Shown here piece by piece: positions 1 to 11,487 of a DNA stretch of 64,000 bases. Every line of letters begins with the position of its first letter. The first letter of the stretch is position 1. The notes beneath the pieces were generated by a model. It searched no databases. It worked only from the letters and a program-made list of their open reading frames with translations, and was not told the origin of the DNA. The translations under genes and the position numbers were made by a program. Source of the DNA: Leuconostoc suionicum (GTDB taxonomy: Bacteria > Bacillota > Bacilli > Lactobacillales > Lactobacillaceae); the NCBI RefSeq assembly GCF_001891125.1, contig NZ_CP015247.1:1692501-1756500 (forward strand). Reading direction: 5' to 3'.

Positions 1-137
1 CCTACATCAAAATATTACTTTAAAAAATTTTGATAAGTTTTTAACAATTACTCAAACTCCTAGTCCTTTTTTTGAAGACACAAAAAAAGACACGCCTAAA
101 AGTTAAACTCTTAGATGTATCTTTTATTAACTACTTA

Positions 138-1376
138 TTATAAATCTTGTTGGAAATCCATTGGTGTATAAAGTTTCAATAGTTTGCTAAACACAAATTG
201 TGCAATGAATCCTGCAATAATAGGAATAACCAACCATGCCAGAACTGCAATAGCTGGATTAATGAAGTGATTCATAACTGTTGAAGGTACAGTAGGATCT
301 TTGACCATTGATTGGATTGGTGATACCAATCCAATATAACCAAATCCAGCTGTTGTTGGCGTTCCCTGGATATTAAACAACGCAACTGGAATACCAGAAA
401 TCGCGGCAGCCAACAAGAATGATAGCATCGTTACCGGCTTTGCAAATACTGATGGCATCATACCTTTCATGGCACCTAATGCAATAGCAACTGTTACACC
501 TGGCTTATTGACTTTCCATGAATTAATTAATAACACAATGGTTGTAGCAACAACACCCATGGCGGCCGCACCAGATCCAATTCCTGATAAACTAATTGCC
601 AAAGCAATTCCAACAGTTGAAACTGGTGTAATAATAATAATAGCAAAAGCCATTGCAATTAACATTGCCATAGGTATAGGAGCTAATTTAGTAAATGTTT
701 CAACTAATTGACCAATCCAAGTAGTAACATCCCCGACATAGGGCGCAATCATTTTACCGATCAAGCCAACGCCACCACCGACAAGGATAGGACTTAAAAT
801 AATAGCAACTGATCCAAATCCTTTTAGGTAACGGGCAACAAGCCAAGTAATGAAAACCGCAATAGCGGAAACAATCATTGCATTGATCACATCACCAGCA
901 CCAGATGCTATATAAACGTTAGCAGGTGCTACAGAGTTGAGGCCAGTCACTGGATTAAGCCACCCTTTAGGTGCAACGGCCCACTTGATTGATCCAGAAG
1001 CCACGGCTGTTGCTACCGCAACAACACCAACATCTAAACTCTTCATTTTGAACTGTAAAGCAACCGCCATACCAATCAAAAATGGAATCAATGATGTGAA
1101 TAACGTTAAAATAGCACTCAAATTAGCACCAAATGCCGTAGTACCCAGACCTGAATACTGAATGATGTACTTCATAACAGCTGATGGTAAAACACCAATT
1201 AAAATACCTTGCGCTGAACCTGACAAAACCTTAAAAAAGAAGTCCTTCAAACGTAAATCAGTTTGACCACTAAACTCAACGGGGGCATTTTCTTTCGCTT
1301 TACGTGCATATTCTTCATTACGCAAATCCTGCGATTCTTTGGAAGACCACTTCTCGCCTTCTGCTTTGATAGACAT
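138..1376 (-). CDS. PTS_EIIC_2 / PfoR-like family membrane protein
   Basis: An integral membrane protein of 412 residues, with a charged N-terminal tail of about 45 residues followed by roughly ten hydrophobic segments. I place it in the PTS_EIIC_2 family (COG3641, PfoR-like): membrane proteins that resemble PTS IIC domains but often stand without IIA or IIB partners, as here. The middle of the protein carries TPVSTVGIALA, matching TPASSAALAIA in the paralogue at 39419-40549. The ATG at 1376 is chosen because AGAGGAAA lies just upstream; a start 13 codons earlier has no ribosome-binding site. The gene appears monocistronic. The substrate is unknown, and phosphotransfer to a sugar is not supported by the neighbourhood. 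Confidence 0.75.
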   Translation of the reverse strand: MSIKAEGEKWSSKESQDLRNEEYARKAKENAPVEFSGQTDLRLKDFFFKVLSGSAQGILIGVLPSAVMKYIIQYSGLGTTAFGANLSAILTLFTSLIPFLIGMAVALQFKMKSLDVGVVAVATAVASGSIKWAVAPKGWLNPVTGLNSVAPANVYIASGAGDVINAMIVSAIAVFITWLVARYLKGFGSVAIILSPILVGGGVGLIGKMIAPYVGDVTTWIGQLVETFTKLAPIPMAMLIAMAFAIIIITPVSTVGIALAISLSGIGSGAAAMGVVATTIVLLINSWKVNKPGVTVAIALGAMKGMMPSVFAKPVTMLSFLLAAAISGIPVALFNIQGTPTTAGFGYIGLVSPIQSMVKDPTVPSTVMNHFINPAIAVLAWLVIPIIAGFIAQFVFSKLLKLYTPMDFQQDL

Positions 1377-1454
1377 ACTATCATTTCCTCTTTTCAATTC
1401 ATATTTGTGACACACCCCTCACTGCGCCACACTCTCTCCCAAACCTACGATACT

Positions 1455-1476
1455 ATAATCAAAATTGTTTGATTAT
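1455..1476. promoter_or_regulatory. 9-bp dyad upstream of the 138-1376 gene
   Basis: ATAATCAAA, a 4-bp spacer, then TTTGATTAT form a perfect inverted repeat about 80 bp upstream of the start codon. On the minus strand it abuts TATAGT, which could be a -10 element. It could be an operator. No matching regulator was recognised. Confidence 0.3.
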
Positions 1477-1494
1477 TTTTTCACAAACCCCTTG

Positions 1495-1530
1495 GATAAA
1501 AAATTCCCAAACATTGAATCTGGGAATTCC
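1495..1530 (-). terminator. Rho-independent terminator of ldhD
   Basis: Just past the ldhD stop codon the minus strand has a stem of GAATTCCCA pairing with TGGGAATT, followed by a run of T. It separates ldhD from the membrane-protein gene downstream. Confidence 0.85.
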
Positions 1531-1536
1531 ATTATA

Positions 1537-2553
<1,017 letters not shown>

Positions 2554-2717
2554 TCATCTATAATTGTACCCTATTTCACGAGCTAACGCACGCGATTAAT
2601 CCCATATAGTGCATAGATTTCAGAAAAAATTCACCCCTTACAAATGACAATCGTTAAACAAATGTAAGCTGTTTCATTTTCTTTACCTCAATCACTAATT
2701 AAAACGCTTCCCACCAA

Positions 2718-3608
2718 CTATAAAAATATGCCTACTAATAAAGTAACAAGCATCCCCATAAAAATGACAACTAAATTTTTAATGGCTAAAATGAATGTCT
2801 CTTTTTTGACAGGATGATTTACGAATGCGCGTGCATTTTTGATAATAATCGGCAGTAAAATTAATAAAGCATAAGAAGTTGTTGGCAACCAACCAACTAG
2901 TGTCACGAGTATAATTTCAACAAAAGCTAAAATAGCCCAAAAGACGTATATTTTTTTCGCATTTTTAATGCCTATGTAGTGAACTAACGTATGTCGATCA
3001 TTTGCTTGATCCTCATCATAATCAGCAATGTTATTAGCAAACATAATCTCTGCAATAAAAATGGTCAATGGTAAACTAACGATAAACCATTGAAACAGGA
3101 CATTACCTGTCGGCACCATGCGTGTGTTTACATATACTTGAGCCACAAAAATAAAATAGCCCATTGTTATTCCAGACACAATTTCACCAAACGGTGTATT
3201 TGTGATTGGTTTTGGTCCGGCAGAATAAAAATAACCAATTAAAAAACTAACAATTCCAATAATCCAAGTGATATAATCCGTTCGCAAAGCGACACTAACT
3301 CCTGCAATCACTGCAATCAAAGCCAGAGCTTCTGCAACATGCAATACTTGTTTATCAGTAATTGCTTCAGCATCATCAGACTCCCTCAAAAATGAGTTTT
3401 CTTTTTGGCGTTTATTATCCTCGTAACGATTGAAAGTATTAACTGCTAAATGTACCGCAACCGTTGCAATAATTAACAGTAATGTATTCAACCAATTAAC
3501 ACGAGCATACTGCCACTGGCTATATGCTAAACCAACTAATAATGGTGCAATACTCGGTACAACAACCCGAATCTCCACCAAATCTAAGAACTGCTTATAT
3601 GTCATCAT
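2718..3608 (-). CDS. UbiA-family prenyltransferase (MenA-like)
   Basis: A multi-pass membrane prenyltransferase of 296 residues, nearest in type to 1,4-dihydroxy-2-naphthoate polyprenyltransferase (MenA), which attaches the isoprenoid tail in menaquinone synthesis. It has about eight to nine membrane segments. The first Asp-rich motif reads NTFNRYED near residue 58-65 and the second NNIADYDEDQAND near residue 192-204, as expected for Mg-diphosphate binding. An AGAGGAT sequence precedes the ATG. No other menaquinone genes are visible here, so the true acceptor (naphthoate, or another quinone precursor salvaged from the medium) is open. Confidence 0.85.
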   Translation of the reverse strand: MMTYKQFLDLVEIRVVVPSIAPLLVGLAYSQWQYARVNWLNTLLLIIATVAVHLAVNTFNRYEDNKRQKENSFLRESDDAEAITDKQVLHVAEALALIAVIAGVSVALRTDYITWIIGIVSFLIGYFYSAGPKPITNTPFGEIVSGITMGYFIFVAQVYVNTRMVPTGNVLFQWFIVSLPLTIFIAEIMFANNIADYDEDQANDRHTLVHYIGIKNAKKIYVFWAILAFVEIILVTLVGWLPTTSYALLILLPIIIKNARAFVNHPVKKETFILAIKNLVVIFMGMLVTLLVGIFL

Positions 3609-3642
3609 TTTATAAATCCTCTGACATTTATTGTATCAGAAA

Positions 3643-3670
3643 ACAAAAAACGACACTGCATCGTGTCGTT
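3643..3670 (-). terminator. Rho-independent terminator of the DUF3290-DUF421 pair
   Basis: The minus strand reads ACGACAC, a 6-nt loop, GTGTCGT, then six T. It lies 36 bp beyond the DUF421 stop. Confidence 0.85.
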
Positions 3671-3705
3671 ACAATAAATGTTAAACTTTGAATTAGTGTG
3701 TACTA

Positions 3706-4344
3706 TCACTTACTTTCATATGGCGTTAAGCGAACTTTACCGTCGATATACTCGCCAACGAATATGTCGTTAATACTTTCATAACCTTGATTTTGTACAG
3801 TGTCAGTTAACCATGACTCATCACGATCAATGACCTCCAATACATCTGTGTTGATTTGTCCATCAAAAATAATAGGATATTTCATATTCTCTTCACCAGC
3901 TAAGATTACTGTCAGCTGTCCATTTATTTCAAGCACAGCTCTTTTAACTTGAGACAAATCATAAACACTTTGTGATCGTAATTTAAACATTAAATCATTC
4001 GCTGATAAGCCAGAAGACAGGACGTTTTTGATGTTCACTTTTCCTCGTTCAATGACAACCTTAGGCTGTCCATCAATTAATAGTTTGACGTAACGATTAT
4101 GTTCTTTTAAAAACTTGAATGTCATGACTAACATTGTCCAAATAATCAATACAATTGTAAATTGAAAAACTGTGATGGTGTCTGAGTAAATAACTGCGCC
4201 AATAATACCACCCAAAACATAATTTTGAACCTGATCTAACGCGTTTGTTGGTGCTAAATTACCCTTGCCCATAACATTAATCTGAATTATTAAAGCCACC
4301 AACCCAATTGCTAGCTTAGTTAATATGGGTAGATAAATACTCAT
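3706..4344 (-). CDS. DUF421 (YetF-like) membrane protein
   Basis: A 212-residue protein with about three N-terminal membrane helices and a soluble C-terminal half, the layout of the DUF421/YetF family. The soluble part contains LIDGQPKVVIERGKVN (about residues 88-103) and SANDLMFKLRSQSV, both characteristic stretches of the family. Function is not established; members have been linked to spore and membrane traits in bacilli. It overlaps the upstream DUF3290 gene by four bases (ATGA), implying translational coupling, and this two-gene arrangement recurs in lactic acid bacteria. Confidence 0.85.
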   Translation of the reverse strand: MSIYLPILTKLAIGLVALIIQINVMGKGNLAPTNALDQVQNYVLGGIIGAVIYSDTITVFQFTIVLIIWTMLVMTFKFLKEHNRYVKLLIDGQPKVVIERGKVNIKNVLSSGLSANDLMFKLRSQSVYDLSQVKRAVLEINGQLTVILAGEENMKYPIIFDGQINTDVLEVIDRDESWLTDTVQNQGYESINDIFVGEYIDGKVRLTPYESK

Positions 4345-4784
4345 TTGACCACCTTCACTTTCGAGTTAATTAGGTATGCACGTGTCAGGCTATAAGATTG
4401 TTGATCAGCGCTAATTGTGAGTCGATAATATTTTTTTTCCATTTTAACCAACATACCATCACTCACTGTTGTCGAATTAAAATATAATTTATCTTTGGAA
4501 ACACCTTGCGTTTTGGCAAACTTAGTTACAAAAGCAGCCATTTGCGTTTTTTGATCATCTTGTGATTTAGCTTGTTGATAGTCTGTGTATCGTGCCCCAG
4601 CTAGGAATAAAAAAAGCAATAACGCTATAATACTCAATTCGCGATAACGGGTTTGCAAACGATTTCTAACTGAAGCAACTGCTCCTATTGCCATCAATAC
4701 AAAAACAACAACCATCAGATATTTACCAATAGTATCGTTTATATTAGTTTGTTTTACTAAATAATCAACAGAATAAAAATTCAT
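4341..4784 (-). CDS. DUF3290 family membrane protein
   Basis: A 147-residue protein with two N-terminal membrane segments (about residues 18-40 and 52-70) and an extracytoplasmic-looking, lysine-rich C-terminal domain. It matches the DUF3290 family, usually encoded directly before a DUF421 gene as here. The start at 4784 is supported by GAGGTAA nine bases upstream; the longer reading from 4865 would run back into the pepC promoter region and lacks such a site. Function is unknown; the fixed pairing suggests the two proteins work as one membrane unit. Confidence 0.75.
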   Translation of the reverse strand: MNFYSVDYLVKQTNINDTIGKYLMVVVFVLMAIGAVASVRNRLQTRYRELSIIALLLFLFLAGARYTDYQQAKSQDDQKTQMAAFVTKFAKTQGVSKDKLYFNSTTVSDGMLVKMEKKYYRLTISADQQSYSLTRAYLINSKVKVVK

Positions 4785-4851
4785 CTCAAAAATTACCTCG
4801 CTAATTATCATACCATATCTGAAAAATACATTGCGAGATGATTGACCTTGC

Positions 4852-4880
4852 TTGAACCTATGCATAAAAAGCGCTATATT
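4852..4880 (+). promoter_or_regulatory. promoter of pepC
   Basis: TTGAAC (-35) and TATATT (-10) are separated by 17 bp, and the -10 ends 38 bp before the pepC start codon. Confidence 0.6.
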
Positions 4881-4918
4881 ATTTGTATTATACTTACTTA
4901 AAAAAAGGAGCCTTTATC

Positions 4919-6256
4919 TTGAAAACAGAAATTACAGAACAACAAATTCAATTGTTGCGCGAACAGACATCAACTCATCAAAATGATGTCATTCGTCGCG
5001 CTGTTGTTAAAAATGGCATTTACAATGCAAGTTTCAATCAATCGGTTGTGAACGCTAATATGCCAATATTTTCCATTGACTTAGACACAGGTAAAGTGGC
5101 AAACCAAAAACAGTCCGGCCGTTGCTGGATGTTTGCCGCATTGAATACTATGAGACATGATATTAAAGACAGATTTCATGTTAGTGATGAGTTTCAACTT
5201 TCACAAAGTTATACACTGTTCTGGGATAAATTTGAAAAAGCGAATTATTTTTATGAAAACATCCTAAAAACGGCAACTGAATCATTGGATTCCCGTCGCG
5301 TCTCCTTTTTGCTAACCACACCGCAACAAGATGGCGGTCAATGGGATATGATGGTCTCAATTATTGAAAAATATGGCGTCGTCCCTCAGGCAATCTATCC
5401 TGAGTCAAGTTCTTCTTCTGCCACTAAAGAGCTTAATAGTACGCTGAATACGCTTTTACGCCACGATGCAACTGTTCTCCGTAACCTAGTGGCTAATCAG
5501 GCCACAGAAAAAGATATCGCGGACATGCGTAATAGTATGCTTGCCAACGTTTATCGTCTCTTGTCTCTAACTTTAGGCGAACCACCGGTTAAGTTTGATT
5601 TTGAATATCGTGATGAATTAAATAATTTCCATGTTGAACACCAGATTTCACCACAAGACTATTACAAAAAGTTTGTTGGTTGGGATTTGGGTGAATATGT
5701 ATCTGTTATTAATGCGCCAACTATAGATAAACCCTATAATGCTACCTATAATGTTGAAATGTTGGGCAATGTCATTGGTGGTCGTGACGTAAAACATCTC
5801 AATGTGGATGTTAACAAAATGAAAAATCTGGCTATTGAACAACTTAAGGATGGCCAGAGCGTCTGGTTTGGTGTAGATATGGGACCTCAAGTTGATCGTG
5901 ACAGTGGTCTAATGGCTAATAATATTTTCTCGACAGATGAATTGTTCAGCGTTAATTCGAGTATGACCAAAGCACAACGATTGGACTATGGGCAAAGTTT
6001 GATGACTCATGCCATGGTATTAACCGGTGTTGATCTTGACGAAGCAGGAAAACCCAAAAAGTGGAAAGTTGAAAACTCTTGGGGTGAAAAAGTTGGTAAA
6101 AAAGGCTACTTTACAATGTCAGATGAATGGATGAGTGAATATGCTTATCAAATTGTTGTTGAAAAAAAGTATCTGGATTCAAAACTAGTTGATATTTACG
6201 AAAACGCCACGCCCAAACTTTTGGCACCATGGGATCCTATGGGTGCACTAGCTTAA
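4919..6256 (+). CDS. pepC: aminopeptidase C (bleomycin hydrolase family)
   Basis: Cytoplasmic cysteine aminopeptidase of peptidase family C1B, which trims N-terminal residues from peptides taken up from proteins such as casein. At 445 residues it has the family length. The catalytic Cys is in QSGRCWMFA (residue 69), the His in LMTHAMVL and the Asn in VENSWG. The start is taken as TTG at 4919 because AAAGGAG sits eight bases upstream; the frame is open 12 codons further back but without a ribosome-binding site. It has its own promoter and a convergent terminator. Confidence 0.95.
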   Translation: MKTEITEQQIQLLREQTSTHQNDVIRRAVVKNGIYNASFNQSVVNANMPIFSIDLDTGKVANQKQSGRCWMFAALNTMRHDIKDRFHVSDEFQLSQSYTLFWDKFEKANYFYENILKTATESLDSRRVSFLLTTPQQDGGQWDMMVSIIEKYGVVPQAIYPESSSSSATKELNSTLNTLLRHDATVLRNLVANQATEKDIADMRNSMLANVYRLLSLTLGEPPVKFDFEYRDELNNFHVEHQISPQDYYKKFVGWDLGEYVSVINAPTIDKPYNATYNVEMLGNVIGGRDVKHLNVDVNKMKNLAIEQLKDGQSVWFGVDMGPQVDRDSGLMANNIFSTDELFSVNSSMTKAQRLDYGQSLMTHAMVLTGVDLDEAGKPKKWKVENSWGEKVGKKGYFTMSDEWMSEYAYQIVVEKKYLDSKLVDIYENATPKLLAPWDPMGALA

Positions 6257-6311
6257 AATCAGGCTACAAGAATTTTTATTTTTTCAAAATTGCAGCAAGA
6301 TTGTTCAAAAA

Positions 6312-6345
6312 AACTGGGAGTTGATAATCAACTCCCAGTTTTTTT
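6312..6345. terminator. bidirectional terminator between pepC and the DHA2 exporter
   Basis: AACTGGGAGTTGA, a TAA loop and TCAACTCCCAGTT form a 13-bp perfect stem with A-run and T-run flanks. It serves pepC (+); read on the minus strand it ends the exporter gene, whose stop codon overlaps the flank. Confidence 0.9.
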
Positions 6346-7918
6346 ATTTTGAACTGTTGTCATTTCCACCTGTTTTAATTAAGATAGCTGCAATAATACC
6401 ACCGACAATTAACAAAACGGCATCTAAATGCATAATACTAATAAATCCTCGATTAAATGACAAACGAATAGCCGTCTGTAAGTCGTGCGCAAAAGGTGTT
6501 GCTAATACTCGTTTGCTTGTCACAATTGCATGACCAGAAAATGGTCCAGCATCAACTAATACCCGGTGTAATGTAGTAATCATTGCTGTTGGTGCACCAG
6601 TAACTTTTGGTAAATATTGTGACAATCCTGCTTGATAACCATCAGCTAAACGTAAGCCTTGGAATACCACACCAAAACTCACACCAACCTGCATAAACGT
6701 AGATATCATTCCAGAAGCCATACCCATTTGATGAGGTTCTACAGATGACATAGCTGCTGTTGTCATTGGTGGATTTATCGAACCACCACCAATACCAATA
6801 ATAATAAAGGCTGGCCAGAAATCAGCAAATGTTGCCGTTTCCGTCGTTAGTGCACTCAAGGTAAACAAGCCGATGCCTATAAAGAAGGCTGAAAATGCCA
6901 GCATATAGCCATGGCGCAAACGGTTTGTTAACATACCAGCGATGGGTCCTAAAATAAGCGAAAATCCTGATATGGTTGCTTGCCGTAATCCTGTTTGCCA
7001 AGCTGTATAGCCGACATAGTTTTGCATAAAGGTAGATAGATAAGCAAAAAATCCATACAAACCAGCGCCTAAGAAAAATGCGATAATGACTGCTCCTGTA
7101 AAGGAAGATGATTTGAACATACTCAAATCCATCATGGGATTTTTAGTGGTCCATTGACGCCAGATGAACAATGCAAACAAGACAACAGCCATACCTAAAT
7201 AGCCAGCCACTTGAAGCTCACCCCAACTCCAATTAGCGTGCATTTCCTTCTGAACCAAGCCAAAAACCAAAGAAAAAATGGTTCCAGCTGATAATATCAT
7301 ACCCAAAAAGTCTACTCGACCACTGGCACGATGGGTTTGTTTGTTAGGAATGAAGAACCATGCCAAAATTATTGTTATGATACCAACTGGCAAATTAATT
7401 GTGAAAATGGATTGCCATGAAAAGGCATCCACTAACCAGCCACCTAAGAGCGGACCCGAAGCAGTTGAAAGACCAATAATTGAACTTAAAATACCTAAGG
7501 CAATGCCACGCTCTTTGCCATCAAAACTTGTGCCAATTAAAGCAAACGATAATGACATGAGGGCGGATCCACCGACAGCTTGAACTGCACGGAAAATATG
7601 TAACATACTGATTGTTGTTGACACAGCATCCAGACCTGAACCAATCGTAAAAATGACCAATCCAAGCATAAACATCAATTTGCGGCCGTATAAATCTCCT
7701 AGCTTTGCCCAAATCAACAATAACACCGAGAAAACAATTGTATAAGAAGAAATGACCCATTGTAGGTCGGAATATGACGCATTCAAACTGGTCTGAATAC
7801 TAGGTAAAGCGACATTAACCACTGTGGTGTCAATTAACGCCATAAACACCCCGAGTGAAATAGCAATTAATGCTAACCAACGCTTAGAGTTTGTTTTTTC
7901 GTGTACTATATTTTGCAT
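6344..7918 (-). CDS. MFS multidrug exporter, DHA2 (EmrB/QacA) family
   Basis: A 524-residue transporter with 14 predicted membrane helices. The N-terminal motif LIDTTVVNVALPSI (about residues 28-41) is the DHA2 signature, and GDLYGRK (about residues 73-79) is the MFS loop 2-3 motif. The inferred role is proton-driven export of toxic compounds. It overlaps the stop codon of the upstream PadR gene by one base (TAATG), so the two are cotranscribed and PadR is the likely repressor. Substrates cannot be read from the sequence. Confidence 0.9.
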   Translation of the reverse strand: MQNIVHEKTNSKRWLALIAISLGVFMALIDTTVVNVALPSIQTSLNASYSDLQWVISSYTIVFSVLLLIWAKLGDLYGRKLMFMLGLVIFTIGSGLDAVSTTISMLHIFRAVQAVGGSALMSLSFALIGTSFDGKERGIALGILSSIIGLSTASGPLLGGWLVDAFSWQSIFTINLPVGIITIILAWFFIPNKQTHRASGRVDFLGMILSAGTIFSLVFGLVQKEMHANWSWGELQVAGYLGMAVVLFALFIWRQWTTKNPMMDLSMFKSSSFTGAVIIAFFLGAGLYGFFAYLSTFMQNYVGYTAWQTGLRQATISGFSLILGPIAGMLTNRLRHGYMLAFSAFFIGIGLFTLSALTTETATFADFWPAFIIIGIGGGSINPPMTTAAMSSVEPHQMGMASGMISTFMQVGVSFGVVFQGLRLADGYQAGLSQYLPKVTGAPTAMITTLHRVLVDAGPFSGHAIVTSKRVLATPFAHDLQTAIRLSFNRGFISIMHLDAVLLIVGGIIAAILIKTGGNDNSSK

Positions 7919-8439
7919 TATTCTAATTCACTTTCAATTTTGTCGACATAATCTAAATAGGTGTTGGCTAAATCAATTTGTAACTGATTTAACCTCCGCG
8001 CAGATGGTAAAAATGAGGCCCCTGCGTGACGTACTTCTAATTCCGCCAAATGTTCCTTATAACCATCACGCTGAGATAATTTTTCCGAACGAAAATCATC
8101 AATGATTTGGTGCGCTAATTGCGCATCAACTAACTCCAAGCCAGATAATTTGAACAAATAAACATCATCTAGGTGCGCATTTTGCTGAACTGGTTCTCTC
8201 ATCAATTCATCAAAACGAACTCTGCCAGCAGGGGTAATATGTATTTTTTTCTTGCCTCGCCAATCAATATCATCTGTCATCACAATTGTCCCAGCATCTT
8301 TCATCTTTTCCAATAAGGGATACAAAACACCAAAACTAACTTTTCGATGGGCACCTAAAATATTTTCCAAGACAAAACGCAGCTTATATGCTGAGCGATC
8401 TGTAAATAGCAATTGACCTAAAATATATAGTTCATACAT
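7918..8439 (-). CDS. PadR family transcriptional regulator
   Basis: A 173-residue DNA-binding protein. Residues about 1-80 form the PadR winged helix (YELYILGQLL, then SFGVLYPLLEKMKDAGTI), followed by a C-terminal dimerisation part (Vir_C-like). It is the first gene of a two-gene operon with a DHA2 exporter. PadR proteins typically repress such an exporter and themselves until a ligand binds. A pair of palindromes on the promoter (8454-8466 and 8486-8498) fits autorepression. The inducer is unknown. Confidence 0.9.
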   Translation of the reverse strand: MYELYILGQLLFTDRSAYKLRFVLENILGAHRKVSFGVLYPLLEKMKDAGTIVMTDDIDWRGKKKIHITPAGRVRFDELMREPVQQNAHLDDVYLFKLSGLELVDAQLAHQIIDDFRSEKLSQRDGYKEHLAELEVRHAGASFLPSARRLNQLQIDLANTYLDYVDKIESELE

Positions 8440-8453
8440 AAAACATCCTCGTG

Positions 8454-8498
8454 TATCTAATAGATATATTCATTTAATCATGTTATATCTATTAGATA
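8454..8498. promoter_or_regulatory. twin palindromic operators of the PadR-exporter operon
   Basis: TATCTAATAGATA (8454-8466) and TATCTATTAGATA (8486-8498) are two near-identical palindromes 32 bp apart centre to centre, about three helical turns. Together they also form a perfect 16-bp inverted repeat (8453-8468 against 8484-8499). One sits in the promoter spacer, the other just past the expected transcription start. Confidence 0.75.
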
Positions 8499-8508
8499 CA
8501 ATTGTCAA
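8480..8508 (-). promoter_or_regulatory. promoter of the PadR-exporter operon
   Basis: On the minus strand TTGACA (8503-8508) is followed after 17 bp by TAACAT (8480-8485). The spacer is filled by one of the palindromic operators. Confidence 0.65.
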
Positions 8509-8524
8509 GCGTTATTTTGCAAAC

Positions 8525-8550
8525 AAAAAAGCAACCCTTAATTGGGTCGC
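8525..8550 (-). terminator. Rho-independent terminator of groES-groEL
   Basis: The minus strand has GCGACCC, loop, GGGTTGC and six T immediately after the groEL stop. Confidence 0.85.
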
Positions 8551-8564
8551 TTTTAGATGTATGA

Positions 8565-10187
<1,623 letters not shown>

Positions 10188-10212
10188 TTAAATATCTCCT
10201 TTGATTTGATAA

Positions 10213-10497
10213 TTATTCGACGACTGCAACAATGTCTTTTTCGTGCAATGCTAAGTAATCTTGCCCCTCAAATGACACTTCTTGTCCTGCATACTTATCA
10301 AACAAGACTTCATCACCGACTTTAACTGTCAAATCACGGACTGTGCCATCATTTAAGACATAACCCGTACCCGCAGCTACAACTTTACCAGTAACAGGCT
10401 TGTCTTTGGCATTACTTGCCAAAACAATCCCACCGACAGTTTCTTCTGCAGCTTCCGTTACTTCAATAATCACACGATCACCTAATGGCTTCAACAT
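10213..10497 (-). CDS. groS: co-chaperonin GroES
   Basis: The 94-residue cap of the GroEL chamber. [11 protein letters not shown] at the N-terminus and the mobile loop [16 protein letters not shown] (about residues 18-33) are typical. It is the first gene of the groESL operon; GGAGGTATGAATCC precedes the ATG. Confidence 0.98.
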
Positions 10498-10524
10498 GGA
10501 TTCATACCTCCGAGATTTTCTTTT

Positions 10525-10551
10525 TTAGCACTCTTTTATAATGAGTGCTAA
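10525..10551. promoter_or_regulatory. CIRCE element (HrcA operator)
   Basis: TTAGCACTC-N9-GAGTGCTAA matches the CIRCE consensus perfectly and lies between the promoter and groES. The known binder, HrcA, is not encoded in this window. Confidence 0.97.
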
Positions 10552-10562
10552 TTACAACTTTA

Positions 10563-10590
10563 AGTATATCACTATCGTACTAAATGTCAA
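10563..10590 (-). promoter_or_regulatory. promoter of groES-groEL
   Basis: TTGACA and TATACT with a 16-bp spacer on the minus strand. The CIRCE starts about 12 bp beyond the -10, covering the transcription start region. Confidence 0.8.
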
Positions 10591-10591
10591 C

Positions 10592-10620
10592 AAAAAAGAC
10601 ATGATATAAACATCATGTCT
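10592..10620 (-). terminator. Rho-independent terminator of yitT
   Basis: The minus strand reads AGACATGAT, a 5-nt loop, ATCATGTCT and T-run, adjoining the yitT stop codon and ending just before the groESL promoter. Confidence 0.85.
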
Positions 10621-11454
10621 TTAAAAAAATGTACCACCATGAGCTTCAGAAATATCGTAAGCAATTGTGAATGCCTCAGGATCAACTTGGTGAATACCAC
10701 GCAAAAAATGATTATATTCGTGATTATCAAGAACAACCATAAGCATTTCTCGGCCATCGCCCATATAACCACCAAGTACATCCATAATTGTAAAACCTTT
10801 GTCGCCATCAATTAAATACTTTTTCAGATCATCAATACGGTCATTTGTCGTGATATAAACCATTTTACGACGATCTAATCCTGTCTCAATATAATTCATG
10901 ACCACGGCAGTAATAACTAATGAAAACAATGCCAAAATCAGCGCTTCTAGCCCTTCAGTAGCCAAGTTTCCTAATGATACAATCGTATCAATTGCCAATA
11001 ATGACAACGCTGGTGAGATACGAAAATATTTTTTAAAAATCATTGGCGGTACTGCTGTACCTCCACTTGAGGCATCAATACGGTATAGCAATGCTACACC
11101 TACCGCGAAAATACTGCCACCAACTAATACAGAAAATGTTCTATCGTGCAATACTTGAAAGCTCGGTGTGATTTTTAACAAAATTGGCAACACAATACTG
11201 CCAAATGCAATTCGAGCCGTCGTACCGCGATCTAAAAAAACACCCGCCAAAACAATCATAATCAAATTAACAACCAAAACAGTTGCTGCACGATCAAATC
11301 CAACCAATTCATTCATCAAAATAGCAAATCCCGTAGCACCACCGGCAGCAACCTTTGCGGGTGCATAGAAAAAATTGATACTAATTGCCACAATTTCCAG
11401 TGCCATTACAATAACGATATAGCGTAGTGCTTGATAGTTTTTAAGTAGTTTCAT
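10621..11454 (-). CDS. YitT family membrane protein (DUF161 + DUF2179)
   Basis: A 277-residue protein with five to six membrane helices in the first ~185 residues (YitT domain, including FFYAPAKVAAGGATGFAIL near residue 28) and a cytoplasmic DUF2179 domain at the C-terminus (about residues 205-270, with GDKGFTIMDVLGGYMG). The family is widespread in Firmicutes, and its transported substrate is not known. It lies 33 bp after manO in the same direction, with no terminator visible between, so it may be carried on the mannose PTS transcript; that is inference. Confidence 0.85.
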   Translation of the reverse strand: MKLLKNYQALRYIVIVMALEIVAISINFFYAPAKVAAGGATGFAILMNELVGFDRAATVLVVNLIMIVLAGVFLDRGTTARIAFGSIVLPILLKITPSFQVLHDRTFSVLVGGSIFAVGVALLYRIDASSGGTAVPPMIFKKYFRISPALSLLAIDTIVSLGNLATEGLEALILALFSLVITAVVMNYIETGLDRRKMVYITTNDRIDDLKKYLIDGDKGFTIMDVLGGYMGDGREMLMVVLDNHEYNHFLRGIHQVDPEAFTIAYDISEAHGGTFF

Positions 11455-11487
11455 TTAGTATCCTCATTGTTTGTGGCATTTGAAAAT

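Noticed and set aside
1-137. Left window edge: A/T-rich stretch after the first gene
   Set aside because: No ORF, and only a weak, unconvincing stem near 107-125; no clear terminator for the first gene could be assigned.
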